Part shown: positions 1-9,168 of the stretch, piece after piece
Layout: the number at the start of each line of letters is the position of its first letter
Position numbering within the stretch: the first letter of the stretch is position 1
Assembly: GCA_963806635.1 (NCBI GenBank)
Contig: CAWDZA010000015.1
Location: forward strand, 868,001-932,000
Direction of reading: 5' to 3'
Origin: CAVVEQ01 sp963806635
GTDB taxonomy: Bacteria; Chloroflexota; Anaerolineae; Anaerolineales; Anaerolineaceae
DNA length: 64,000 bases
The notes under the pieces: generated by a model
What the model saw: the letters and a program-made list of their open reading frames with translations, nothing else
Databases searched by the model: none
What the model was told of the DNA's origin: nothing
Program-made: the position numbers and the translations under genes

Positions 1-2
1 AC

Positions 3-743
3 GTGTTCATCCTTGCCCGCCGGCTGGAGCACCTGACTGCGACCTCGTTGGAATTGAAGAAGAGCCGCATTCACCCTGCGCAGCGCACCGGGATCGTCTC
101 CGCTGATGTCTCCCGCGAAAAAAGTACCGTCCGAATTTTAGAAGGATTCGTGAATAAAGTAGGTGTGCCGGATTATATTTTCAATTCTGCCGGAATCGTC
201 TATCCAGGCCAGGTTGAGAATATCCCCTTGCAGGAATTCCATTCCCAGATGGAAACCAACTTTTTCGGTACCGTTCTGGTCACCAAGGCGTTTCTGCCAG
301 CCATGCTCGCGCGCGGGAATGGACACATTGTCAATATTTGCTCCTTCGCCGGATTCTACGCCTCCTATGGATATTCCGCTTACTCCTCAACCAAATTTGC
401 TGTCCGGGGTTTTTCAGATGTCATCCGTGCCGAGTTGAAACCGCGCGGCATCAAGGTTTCTGTGGTATTTCCAGCTGACGTCGACACCCCACAGCTTTCC
501 TACGAGCGCTCAATGCAGAACGACATTATGAAAGAAATTAATGCGTCGGCTGGGATGCTGCCTTCTGAAAAGGTCGCGGATTCCATCCTCAAAGGCGTCG
601 AAAATGGACGCTATATCATCACCCCTGGTTTTGAGCCCACCCTGGCGTATATCCTTTCCGTCACAGTCGGCTGGGCACTGTATCCCCTTATGGACTCCAT
701 GATCCGTTCCGCTGCTAAAAAAGTTCAAATTAAAAATAAATAA
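3..743 (+). CDS. SDR family oxidoreductase, 3-ketosphinganine reductase-like (5' partial)
   Basis: A short-chain dehydrogenase/reductase cut by the left edge: the Gly-rich Rossmann motif that should open the protein is missing, so the GTG at 3 is only the first in-frame codon. Visible family signatures are the NSAG motif (about residue 60), the catalytic Ser about residue 120 and YSSTK (Tyr/Lys). The C-terminus has a hydrophobic stretch (TLAYILSVTVGWALYPL), as in membrane-associated 3-dehydrosphinganine reductases, which reduce the keto group of a long-chain base with NADPH. The specific substrate is an inference; other SDRs of lipid metabolism are possible. It ends about 100 bp before the next gene. 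Confidence 0.7.
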   Translation: MFILARRLEHLTATSLELKKSRIHPAQRTGIVSADVSREKSTVRILEGFVNKVGVPDYIFNSAGIVYPGQVENIPLQEFHSQMETNFFGTVLVTKAFLPAMLARGNGHIVNICSFAGFYASYGYSAYSSTKFAVRGFSDVIRAELKPRGIKVSVVFPADVDTPQLSYERSMQNDIMKEINASAGMLPSEKVADSILKGVENGRYIITPGFEPTLAYILSVTVGWALYPLMDSMIRSAAKKVQIKNK

Positions 744-844
744 CCTGGTTGTTGTGTGACCAGCCACGTTTCAGGATGCAAAATACCGGTATGATATACT
801 TCAACCGTGTAATTTGCGTTTAAATTCCAAAAATGAGGGACCTT

Positions 845-2048
845 ATGGAGACAAAGGATTATATTGCCCTGGAAGATCAGTACGGCGCGCATAACTACCA
901 TCCCTTGGATGTGGTCATCGAAAAAGGGGACGGAATCTGGGTGGAGGATGTGGATGGCAATCGCTACCTGGATTGTTTGAGCGCTTATTCAGCTTTGAAC
1001 CAGGGACATGTGCACCCGCGCATCCTCAAAGCCCTGATCGATCAGGCAGGAAAATTAACCCTCACCTCCCGGGCATTTCGCAACGACCAGCTCCCCTTGC
1101 TCTTCAAAGAACTGTCGGATTGGACCGGTTACGGAATGTCCTTGCTGATGAATTCCGGCGCTGAAGCCGTGGAAACCGCCATTAAGCTGGCCCGTAAATG
1201 GGCGTATGTGAAAAAAGGCGTTTCCCGTCATGAAGCGGATATCATCGTTGCGGCTGGAAATTTCCACGGTCGCACGGTTAGCATCATTTCCTTCTCCACC
1301 GAGCCGCTCTACCGCGATGATTTCGGACCCTTCACCCCTGGTTTCACAATTGTCCCCTACGGGGACGCTGCCGCCATAGAAAAAGCGATTAAACCTACCA
1401 CCGCGGCGGTGATGATCGAACCTATTCAGGGCGAGGGCGGCGTGCTCATCCCATCCGAGGGGTACCTCAGGCGAGATACGCAGGATCTGTACAAAGAATA
1501 ATGTCCTCATGATCGCGGATGAGATCCAAACCGGTCTGGGCAGAACGGGTAAAATCTTCGCCTGCGAATACGAAAACGTCCGCCCGGATATGGTCATCAT
1601 TGGCAAGGCGCTGGGCGGCGGTTTTTATCCGGTTTCTGCGGTTCTGGCAGATGAACCCGTTATGGGACTCTTCACCCCCGGCGAGCATGGTTCCACTTTT
1701 GGCGGGAATCCTCTGGGGGCTGCTGTCGCACGCGAAGCCATCCGGGTGATCCGCGAAGAGAAACTGGTGGAAAAAAGCGCAGAGATGGGCGAGTATTTCA
1801 TGGCGCAGCTCATGGAGATCCCCAGCCAGCACGTCAAGGAGATTCGCGGGAGGGGATTGCTCATCGGAGTGGAATTGAAACCGGAAGCCGGGGGAGCCCG
1901 CCGCTTCTGCGAATCTCTGATGCAAAAAGGTATCCTCGCCAAGGAAACCCACGAGAAGGTGATCAGGTTTGCGCCTCCTCTGATCATCACCAAACAGGAT
2001 ATCGATTGGGCCATCCCGCGCATCCGCGAAACCCTGCAAATGCCCTGA
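845..2048 (+). CDS. rocD: Class III aminotransferase, ornithine--oxo-acid transaminase-like, frameshifted
   Basis: PLP-dependent class III aminotransferase, about 400 residues when its two pieces are joined, the usual length of ornithine aminotransferase. The first piece (to 1501) carries the N-terminal domain with NSGAEAVETAIKLARKW and NFHGRTVS. The second (from about 1490) carries IADEIQTGLGRTGK and the Schiff-base lysine in IIGKALGGGFYPVSA. The reading frame changes between about 1470 and 1490, giving a stop at 1499. The ATG at 845 is preferred over 833 because GAGGGA sits 4 bp before it. Expected reaction: ornithine + 2-oxoacid to glutamate-5-semialdehyde. The indel is probably a sequencing error because both halves are well conserved. 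Confidence 0.78.
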
Positions 2049-2083
2049 GATTATTCCTCTGGGAAAAGTTACCTTAAACCAGG

Positions 2084-3529
2084 ATGACAAGAAAAGCGAA
2101 GATCGTCGCCACCATAGGACCTGCCAGCCGCAGCGAAGCGGTTCTGAGGCAATTGTTCCTGGCTGGGATGGATGTTGCCAGGTTGAATTTTTCTCATGGC
2201 ACCCACGCCGATCATGAGCTGTCCATTTCATTGATCCGCCAGCTTTCCAAAGAGCTTGGTAAACCAGTATCAATACTGCAGGATTTGCAGGGCCCAAAAT
2301 TACGGGTGGGTATCCTTCCGGATTCCGGGATCCCGCTGACAGCCGGCGAGACGGTTTTCCTTACTTCAAGTCAACCGTCATCTCTGCCTGGAGTAAACGG
2401 TACGATCATCCCCATGGAAGTCCCGGAATTTGAAAAGAGCATGACCCGTGGCTGCCGGGTTTTAATTGATGACGGTAAGCTGGAACTCCAGGTTGTCAAA
2501 GTCACCGATCAGGCAGTTGAAGCCAAAGTGGTGATCGGTGGTACCTTGCTCTCCCGCAAGGGAGTGAACTTGCCGGGAGCCGATCTCGGGTTGGCATCTT
2601 TCACGCCCAAAGACCGCGAGGATCTGGAATTTGGCGTGAAAAATAAAGTCGATTACGTTGCGCTTTCTTTCGTTCGTGCAGCCCGCGATATTATTTTCCT
2701 GCGCGAATCCATAAACGAGATCGACCCGGCCATGCCAGATATTCCCATCATTGCCAAACTGGAACGTCCCGAAGCGATTCAAAACCTGCATGAGATCCTG
2801 CATGTGACGGATGGCGTTATGGTGGCAAGAGGCGACCTGGGGGTGGAAACCTCCCCCTCCGAAGTGCCAATTATGCAAAAAATGATCATTAAAGAAGCCA
2901 ATCGTCACGCCAAATTGGTGATCACAGCCACGCAGATGTTGGATTCGATGGTCTCCAATCCCCGTCCAACGCGTGCGGAAGCCTCGGATGTGGCGAATGC
3001 TATCTTCGATGGCTCCGATGCGGTCATGCTCTCAGCGGAATCGGCCAGCGGACAGTATCCGGTGGAAAGCGTGGCGATGATGGATCAAATCATCCGGACA
3101 GCTGAGGATCATTTTGGAGAGTGGGGATTCGGCGAGGATGTTCCTCTCGATCCCACTCACAACAGCGCCATTGCCATCACCCGCGCGGTGCATGAAATTT
3201 CCAAAGATCCTGAAATCGCCGGGATTGCAGTTTTCACCCTCAGCGGCCAGACAGCCATCTTAATGTCGAAAACCCGTCCGAGGGTGCCCATTCTGGCTTT
3301 CACACCCAACGAGCGAACATTTCAGCGGTTGAACCTCTGCTGGGGAACTACGCCGCAATTGGCTCCCCAGGCAAATTCGGTTGAGGAGATGATTCAGCAC
3401 CTGGAAGATTGCATTCTGGAAAAGCAACTATTTCAACCCGGTCAGCAGGTGGCAGTGATCTCCGGGCTTCCGGTGAATGCCATGAAAGTCGCCAATTTCA
3501 CCCTGCTCCACACAATTGGGCAGGTCTAA
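2084..3529 (+). CDS. pyk: Pyruvate kinase
   Basis: 481 residues, full length for a bacterial pyruvate kinase without a C-terminal PEP-utiliser extension. It converts phosphoenolpyruvate and ADP to pyruvate and ATP in glycolysis. Seen: N-terminal KIVATIGPAS and NFSHG, the metal/substrate loop IIAKLERPEAI, GVMVARGDLGVE, and the signature ATQMLDSM followed by PTRAEASDVANAIFDGSDAVMLSAESASG. The C-terminal allosteric domain occupies about residues 350-481. It follows the aminotransferase by 35 bp on the same strand, so co-transcription is possible. It converges on korB with only 12 bp between stops and no clear terminator. Confidence 0.97.
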   Translation: MTRKAKIVATIGPASRSEAVLRQLFLAGMDVARLNFSHGTHADHELSISLIRQLSKELGKPVSILQDLQGPKLRVGILPDSGIPLTAGETVFLTSSQPSSLPGVNGTIIPMEVPEFEKSMTRGCRVLIDDGKLELQVVKVTDQAVEAKVVIGGTLLSRKGVNLPGADLGLASFTPKDREDLEFGVKNKVDYVALSFVRAARDIIFLRESINEIDPAMPDIPIIAKLERPEAIQNLHEILHVTDGVMVARGDLGVETSPSEVPIMQKMIIKEANRHAKLVITATQMLDSMVSNPRPTRAEASDVANAIFDGSDAVMLSAESASGQYPVESVAMMDQIIRTAEDHFGEWGFGEDVPLDPTHNSAIAITRAVHEISKDPEIAGIAVFTLSGQTAILMSKTRPRVPILAFTPNERTFQRLNLCWGTTPQLAPQANSVEEMIQHLEDCILEKQLFQPGQQVAVISGLPVNAMKVANFTLLHTIGQV

Positions 3530-3541
3530 AAACCAACCAAA

Positions 3542-4591
3542 TTAAAATAAACTTGAATTCAGACGGTCCAATTCTGCACGCGGCGGACGGATTTTCCCTG
3601 CCGGCAGTCGGTTTAGAGCTGTATCGGACAGGTGGTAGATATCATACATGGTTGGTTGGCTTGGGTCCACATAGATCAAACCCGTAACAAGCCAGTTGTT
3701 TAAATGGGCTTCTTCCAGCATGTGCATAGCCTGCCAGCGGTCACAGGGGTCGTACTCGCTTTCCAGTTTTTTCAGAACGATCTTTGACCCATCAAATAAC
3801 TCCACTTCCTGGGTGGTGCCTTCCTCGAAATCGCCAAGCATGATTTCATCCCGCTTAGGGATATAGGAAATATCGTGCAGCGGCTGCTCCATTTCCTTGC
3901 CGGAAACGTATGAATGAACTGACCCGCCCTGATTGTGAAATGTAACGCAAGGGCTGATGATATCCAGTACCGCGATCCCGCGGTGGCTGAGGGCTGCTTT
4001 GATCAATTCTTTCACTTGCTTCGGGTCCCCAGCGAAGGAACGCGCCACAAAGCTGGCGTTGGCAACCAAGGCTTCCATACAAATATCGATCGGCAGATAC
4101 GGGTTAGTACCCTGCCTCTTAAGGAACAGGTCTTTTTCAGCTGTGGCGGAGAACTGACCTTTGGTCAGGCCATATACTCCGTTGTTTTCGATGATATAGG
4201 TCATGGGCAGATTGCGCCGTACCATGTGTTTGAACTGCCCCATCCCGATGCTGGCGGAGTCCCCGTCCCCGGATACGCCGATCACCCGCAGGCTGGTATC
4301 CCCGAAAGCCGCCCCGAGGGCGAGCGAGGGCATCCTGCCGTGCAGCCCGTTGAAACCGAAAGAACGGCTGAGGAAGTAAAAGGGACTTTTACTGGAACAT
4401 CCGATCCCGGAGAATTTGATGACTTTTTCAGGGATCAGATTCATTTCATAACAGGCTGACACGATCTGGGCAGCGATTGAATTATGACCACAGCCCTGGC
4501 AGAGCGTGCTTGGAGCGCCTTTATAATCTGTTCGCGCCATCCCAACTTCATTCGCTCCTTGCCGGGCTGGTAAAACTGTTGCGTCGCTCAT
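3542..4591 (-). CDS. korB: 2-oxoacid:ferredoxin oxidoreductase, beta subunit
   Basis: Thiamine-diphosphate-binding subunit that decarboxylates a 2-oxoacid to acyl-CoA and passes electrons to ferredoxin. Seen: CQGCGHNSI near the N-terminus, the GIGCSS motif, the TPP/Mg motif VSGDGDSASIG and its partner NNGVYGLTKGQ, and a C-terminal domain with SPCVTFHN. A longer in-frame start exists at 4633, but ATG 4591 is chosen. GAGGAGAG lies 6 bp before it, and its ATG overlaps the korA stop as ATGA, which implies translational coupling. The sequence fits 2-oxoglutarate- or pyruvate/2-ketoisovalerate-type enzymes; the exact substrate cannot be read from sequence. Confidence 0.92.
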   Translation of the reverse strand: MSDATVLPARQGANEVGMARTDYKGAPSTLCQGCGHNSIAAQIVSACYEMNLIPEKVIKFSGIGCSSKSPFYFLSRSFGFNGLHGRMPSLALGAAFGDTSLRVIGVSGDGDSASIGMGQFKHMVRRNLPMTYIIENNGVYGLTKGQFSATAEKDLFLKRQGTNPYLPIDICMEALVANASFVARSFAGDPKQVKELIKAALSHRGIAVLDIISPCVTFHNQGGSVHSYVSGKEMEQPLHDISYIPKRDEIMLGDFEEGTTQEVELFDGSKIVLKKLESEYDPCDRWQAMHMLEEAHLNNWLVTGLIYVDPSQPTMYDIYHLSDTALNRLPAGKIRPPRAELDRLNSSLF

Positions 4592-6441
4592 TTTCTGCTC
4601 TCCTCGTAGGAAAGGATTGTATCCTTGATCCATTTCGCGGTTAAAGGCAGCCCATCGGTGTGAGCAGCTTTGATCAACTTCTCCGCTTCACCGGGGAATT
4701 CCAGGGTAAGTACCTGCCTAAGTTGACCATCGCGATTCATCTCGACAACATACACCCGATCGTGATCCTTTAGGAATTTTCCCACCTGGCTTGAAAATGG
4801 AATCGCCCGCACCCGCAGATGATCCACTGGCAAATCGTCCAAAAGCAACAGGTCTACCGCTTCTTCGGCAGCTGGATTTACCGATCCGCTGGAAATGATC
4901 CCGATTTTCGCGTTGGGATTCAACCTGATCTCGGGAAGCGGCAGGTTCTCGCGCGAATTGTCGATCTTGCGCTTGATGCGATTTAAACCATTCTCCCATT
5001 CCTTGGCATCCTCCGAGTACTGGGCGTACTCGTCATGGCCCGTGCCGCGGGCAAAATACGCACTTTGCGGGTGCTGATTTCCGGGCAGCGTCCGATAGGG
5101 AATGCCATCCCCATCAATATCCAGGTATCTGCCCCAGCGGTTCTCGTGGGCAGCAAGATGTTTAGTCAGGTCTTCCTCCCAGAGTATCTTTCCACGGTCA
5201 ATAGGCGCATCCGGGTATTTGAATTTCTCAGTCATCCACTGGTTCATCCCCAGGTCCAGGTCGCTCAGGACGATCACAGGGGTCTGATAGTGTTCAGCAA
5301 TATCGAACGCCTTCCAGCCAAAATCGAAACATTCCTCTACCGATCCAGGGATCAGGATGATGTATTGCGTATCTCCATGCCCGAGGAAATAGGAGAAGGT
5401 CAGGTCACTCTGGGCAGTCCGTGTGGGCAACCCGGTACTGGGACCCACCCGCTGCACATCCCACACCACTACGGGCACTTCAGCGTAATATGCCAATCCC
5501 ATGTATTCCGCCATCAGGCTCAGACCTGGTCCGGATGTCGAGGTCATCGAGCGCAAGCCTGCCCAACCGGCGCCGATGGTCATGCCAATGGCAGCCAGCT
5601 CATCCTCCGCCTGGACGACCACGTATGTGGCCTTGCCAGTCTCCGGTTCCTTGCGATATTGGGGCAGATATTCATTCAGCGATTCAGCCAACGTGCTGGC
5701 AGGTGTGATCGGGTACCAGGCGCAAAACTGCACCCCGCCAAAGATTGCCCCCAAGGCTGCAGCTGTGTTTCCATCCGCCATAACACAATTAGAGGTTAGA
5801 TCCATCGGTTCCACCCGATATGGATCCTGTTTCATCAGGTTGGATTCCGCCCAGGTGAAAGCCTTATTAATAATCTCCATATTGGAGGAAATCGCTTTCT
5901 CTTTCCCCTGGAAGTGGTACTCAATTGCCAGTTGGACCTTATCCATCTGGATATTCAGCATCTTCGCCAGGATTCCCACATAGATCATATTTGAGATGTA
6001 ATCCCGCAACCCAGCAGGCGCTTCTGTCTCCTTGGCCATGGATTTGATGGGCATCGGGTAGGTTACAACCGTTTCAGGGATCTCCGGTAAATGAATATCA
6101 TCCGCGTAGAAAAGCACTCCCTGCGGGTTGAGGTAGCGGATATCATCCAGGATCGACGCCTGGTTCATGGCAACGACGATATCATCCCGTTCGATCCGGC
6201 CGGTATAACCCTGTTTGCTAACCCGGATGGTGTACCAGGTGGGCAATCCCTGGATGTTCGACGGAAAGATATTCTTACCGGAAACAGGGATGCCCATGCG
6301 GAAAAGTGCGCGCAGGATGGTAGTGTTAGCCGTAGCGCTGCCCGATCCGTTCACTGTAGAAAACGTGATGCTGAAACAGTTCACATAATCTTGATCGATT
6401 ATCATTCGGTTGACAGTGCCCTTTTGGGCTGATGTTCCCAT
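4588..6441 (-). CDS. korA: 2-oxoacid:ferredoxin oxidoreductase, fused gamma-alpha subunit
   Basis: 617 residues. The gamma domain comes first (about residues 20-200, with GSGSATANTTILRAL and SGKNIFPSNIQGLPTWY). The alpha domain follows from about residue 215 (MADGNTAAALGAIFGG, AWYPITPASTLAE, QAEDELAAIGMTIGAGWAG, TSTSGPGLSLMAEYMGLA). The C-terminal transketolase-like domain is at about residues 500-617. With korB it forms the CoA-dependent 2-oxoacid:ferredoxin oxidoreductase. AGGAG stands 5 bp before the ATG. It lies directly after the GntR-type regulator on the same strand, 16 bp apart, so regulator, korA and korB probably form one operon. Confidence 0.94.
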   Translation of the reverse strand: MGTSAQKGTVNRMIIDQDYVNCFSITFSTVNGSGSATANTTILRALFRMGIPVSGKNIFPSNIQGLPTWYTIRVSKQGYTGRIERDDIVVAMNQASILDDIRYLNPQGVLFYADDIHLPEIPETVVTYPMPIKSMAKETEAPAGLRDYISNMIYVGILAKMLNIQMDKVQLAIEYHFQGKEKAISSNMEIINKAFTWAESNLMKQDPYRVEPMDLTSNCVMADGNTAAALGAIFGGVQFCAWYPITPASTLAESLNEYLPQYRKEPETGKATYVVVQAEDELAAIGMTIGAGWAGLRSMTSTSGPGLSLMAEYMGLAYYAEVPVVVWDVQRVGPSTGLPTRTAQSDLTFSYFLGHGDTQYIILIPGSVEECFDFGWKAFDIAEHYQTPVIVLSDLDLGMNQWMTEKFKYPDAPIDRGKILWEEDLTKHLAAHENRWGRYLDIDGDGIPYRTLPGNQHPQSAYFARGTGHDEYAQYSEDAKEWENGLNRIKRKIDNSRENLPLPEIRLNPNAKIGIISSGSVNPAAEEAVDLLLLDDLPVDHLRVRAIPFSSQVGKFLKDHDRVYVVEMNRDGQLRQVLTLEFPGEAEKLIKAAHTDGLPLTAKWIKDTILSYEESRK

Positions 6442-6457
6442 GTGTGCTCCTGTGAAA

Positions 6458-7153
6458 TTATTCGAATTTACCCGAACTGGCAGGAATTGTTCGGTGGGCG
6501 ATCAGGTCCATATGATCGATCAATGCTTGGTATCCCTTTTGGAAATCACCAGAGCATATCTCTTCCACCATCTGATCGTGGTATTCCCAAACGCTCTTTA
6601 AGTAGTCCAGGTCGGCATACAAACTCAGCCCCTCAGCTTCATACATGTCCCAGTATGCTTCCAGGATTCCACTCACAAATGGATTGTTTAGTCGGCGGTA
6701 AATGGACAGGTGAAGCTCACGATGCTCCGGATGGGGGATCTGAATGGGGTTGCCCTGCAGTTTTTGTTTCGCCAATGCGACCAACCCCCGCAATTGGTCA
6801 TGATCTTCAGGCTGCAAGAGTGTAACCGCCTGGTACCAGTAGGAAGTTTCAATATGATTGCGCAGGTCAGAGTATTCTGAAAAATGATCAACATCGATCC
6901 GTAAGGCATATGCCAGGTTATTGAGAAGACCGGGAAGGAAGGAATAAGGCAATCGACGCAGACCGGTTTTGGGTTTGATCTCCACCAACCCCATCACCCT
7001 GGCAACCTCCAGTTGTTCCCGCAGGCTGGCAATGCTGATTCCAAGCTCCTTGCTGATCTCATTCAAGGGAGGCAGTCGGTCATCTTCACCCTTACTGCGT
7101 TCTGCAAGAAACTCAAGGAATGGAGAAAGGTGAAGTAAATTTGTTCTCTTCAT
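6458..7153 (-). CDS. GntR family (FadR subfamily) transcriptional regulator
   Basis: 231-residue DNA-binding regulator. The N-terminal winged helix (about residues 5-70) contains LPPLNEISKELGISIASLREQLEVARVMGLVEIKPKTGL, written here as a loose description of the helix-turn-helix. An FCD-type all-helical ligand domain follows, with conserved metal/ligand positions in DLRNHIE, HRELHLSIYR and YHDQMVEEI. It heads the korAB operon and an 18-bp palindrome lies upstream, so it probably regulates itself and the 2-oxoacid oxidoreductase. The ligand is unknown; FCD regulators usually bind organic acids. No good Shine-Dalgarno precedes the ATG. Confidence 0.88.
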   Translation of the reverse strand: MKRTNLLHLSPFLEFLAERSKGEDDRLPPLNEISKELGISIASLREQLEVARVMGLVEIKPKTGLRRLPYSFLPGLLNNLAYALRIDVDHFSEYSDLRNHIETSYWYQAVTLLQPEDHDQLRGLVALAKQKLQGNPIQIPHPEHRELHLSIYRRLNNPFVSGILEAYWDMYEAEGLSLYADLDYLKSVWEYHDQMVEEICSGDFQKGYQALIDHMDLIAHRTIPASSGKFE

Positions 7154-7180
7154 TGTATATAATCTTATTAATCAGTTTAT

Positions 7181-7198
7181 TATGATAATATTATCATA
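7181..7198. promoter_or_regulatory. Perfect 18-bp palindrome, candidate operator of the GntR regulator
   Basis: TATGATAATATTATCATA is its own reverse complement. It is centred about 36 bp upstream of the regulator ATG (7153), where a -35 region would be expected relative to a TAAGAT-like -10 closer to the gene. The position suggests autoregulation by steric block. Assignment to this regulator is inference from adjacency. Confidence 0.55.
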
Positions 7199-7254
7199 TC
7201 AACCTGCTCGCGGTTTGTCAACTAAGAATTTCTATTGATGAAAATGAAGGGGGA

Positions 7255-8430
7255 TTAGGAATGTGCCAACAGGTCCACCGCACTGGCGGCTACCAGCGCG
7301 GCTGCCTGGGGAAGCACGGCTTCGTCAAAATCAAACCTGGGATGATGGTGCCCAAAGACCAAGCCCTTTTCCGAGTTAGCCGAGCCAACGTACACATAGC
7401 ACCCCGGGATCCGCTCCTGGATAAGTGCCATATCCTCAGAACCCATGGATTGGTAATTTTGATCGGTCTCATGCTCCGGCAGTACTTTTCCTGCCGACGT
7501 GAGGACAGATTGCGTGACCATAGGATCGTTCACCAGCGGCGGATCGGACATGATCCAGGTGACCTTCGCCACGCAGGCCATCGCCCGGGCGGTGGATTCA
7601 GCGATCTCGTGAATCCTTTGCACTAGAAGGTCATGTATATCTTTCTTGAAAGAGCGAATAGTGCCCTTCATTAAGACGGACCCGGGGATCACATTGTAGG
7701 TTTCGCCGCCGTGGAGGTGAGTAATGCTAACCACTCCTGCCTCGCGGGGGGAAATGTTCCTGCTGACCACAGTTTGGAGTGCATTTATGATCTGTGCAGC
7801 GGCCACGATTGGGTCGGCGGTTTTTTCAGGGATCGCCCCGTGCCCTCCCCTGCCCTCGATGCGGATCTCAAAGAAATCCGCGCCAGCCATCACCGCGCCG
7901 GGTGTGATCCCCAGCCAGCCGAGCGGTTTCTCATTCCAGATGTGCATCCCCAGGGCATAATCCGGTTTGGGATTCTCCAGAACGCCCTCAGCGATCATAC
8001 TTTCGGCGCCGCCAGCGCCTTCCTCAGCTGGCTGGAAGACCAGTTTGATCGTCCCAGGCAGCTCAGTGCGTAATTTGCTCAGCATTCTGGCCACCGTCAA
8101 ACCGATGGCCATATGGCCGTCATGTCCGCAGGCATGCATTCTGCCAGGAGTCATGGACTGGTACTTCGTGCCAGTTTCTTCCTGCAAAGCCAGGGCGTCC
8201 ATGTCAAACCGTAGAAGCACGATTTTTCCCCCATTGCCGCCCTGAATCAAACCAACCACACCAGTTTGGGCGATCCCCGTTTTCACCGGGATATTCAAAG
8301 CAATCAATTCCTTTTCGATGATCGCGGAGGAGCGAAATTCCTGAAAACCCAGCTCGGGATTCTGGTGGAAATCCCTGCGGAATTTAATCAGATTATCATT
8401 GTACTTGAGTGCTTCCGCCAACCAATTCAT
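7255..8430 (-). CDS. M20 family amidohydrolase (N-acyl-amino-acid hydrolase / hippurate hydrolase-like)
   Basis: 391 residues, the usual length for M20D metallopeptidases such as IAA-amino acid or N-acetyl-amino-acid hydrolases. Metal ligands are visible in MHACGHDGHMA and PAEEGAGGAESMI, with further sites at LGMHIWNE and near the C-terminal FGHHHPRFDFDE. A lid/dimerisation domain is inserted from about residue 180 to 290 (GRGGHGAIPEKTADPI). It releases free amino acids from N-acylated forms in the cytoplasm. Start: AGGA in TTAGGATAAAA before ATG 8430; the same bases hold the stop of the upstream PIG-L gene, so the two genes are translationally linked. Confidence 0.9.
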   Translation of the reverse strand: MNWLAEALKYNDNLIKFRRDFHQNPELGFQEFRSSAIIEKELIALNIPVKTGIAQTGVVGLIQGGNGGKIVLLRFDMDALALQEETGTKYQSMTPGRMHACGHDGHMAIGLTVARMLSKLRTELPGTIKLVFQPAEEGAGGAESMIAEGVLENPKPDYALGMHIWNEKPLGWLGITPGAVMAGADFFEIRIEGRGGHGAIPEKTADPIVAAAQIINALQTVVSRNISPREAGVVSITHLHGGETYNVIPGSVLMKGTIRSFKKDIHDLLVQRIHEIAESTARAMACVAKVTWIMSDPPLVNDPMVTQSVLTSAGKVLPEHETDQNYQSMGSEDMALIQERIPGCYVYVGSANSEKGLVFGHHHPRFDFDEAVLPQAAALVAASAVDLLAHS

Positions 8431-8432
8431 TT

Positions 8433-9162
8433 TTATCCTAAGAGGATGCGTCTGAATTTTTCTTCATAACGGGGATGCTCGGGAGTGCTATCCTCTGTCC
8501 GCCGTTCGCGCATCCGCGCATCAAATTCATCTGGCGCGCCGATCTGGCTCTTGTGTTCGTGGAGTGCTAGAATTTTCTTTTCCCACTGCGGGGTGACGTC
8601 AATAATCGTGTTCGGCTCATTAGGCAGACGATACCCAGGCTTCTGCGATGCTGTGAGGCTGCAGCCCTTCGCCGCTGATCAATTCTGGAAAATAGAGTGG
8701 ATTTCCTGCCGCCGGGTAAATGGCTTCAAGAACAATCCTGCCCGCAGCCAGGTGGTCGGGATGGTTGAGCCGGTTACCACGGAAGAAAATGTTGCCCGGG
8801 TCGCAGGTTACGACGATATCTGGTTTTACCGAGCGAATTTCGCGTACGGCAGTTTTCCTCGTATCCAGGGTGGCTTCCAGGTAACCATCCGGATAATTCA
8901 GGAAATGCACCTCTCCCACCCCAAGCACATCTGCCGCTGAACGCTGTTCCACAACCCGGTGGTTGGATATGGATACCGGGTCCATCAGGTCCTCATTTCC
9001 ACCCTTATCACCGCGTGTAAAAAGGCAATACGTTACATGGTGACCGTTTTCGATCCAGCGCGCCAGCGTTCCCCCACAAAAAAATTCAGGGTCATCCGGA
9101 TGTGCCAGCATCACCAGGATATTTTTCGTCTGCTCCCATCCTTCGGGCTGCAATGGATCCAC
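8433..9162 (-). CDS. PIG-L family deacetylase (LmbE-like), frameshifted
   Basis: Zinc-dependent N-acetylglucosamine deacetylase family. The N-terminal piece (9162-8620) has LVMLAHPDDPEFFCGGTLARW with the AHPDDxE metal motif, and HPDHLAAGR with the third ligand. It hits a stop after about 180 residues. The missing C-terminus is present in another frame from about 8635 to 8433 (NEPNTIIDVTPQWEKKILAL, ending in FRRILLG), giving a normal length of about 240 residues. The indel is near 8620-8640. The substrate is unknown: mycothiol/bacillithiol-type or other GlcNAc conjugates are possible. Likely co-transcribed with the M20 hydrolase. Confidence 0.82.
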
Positions 9163-9168
9163 GGATCG

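Noticed and set aside
5035..5799. 254-codon ORF opposite korA
   Set aside because: It lies antisense to a strongly conserved gene, its protein is low-complexity and has no family features; a shadow of korA.
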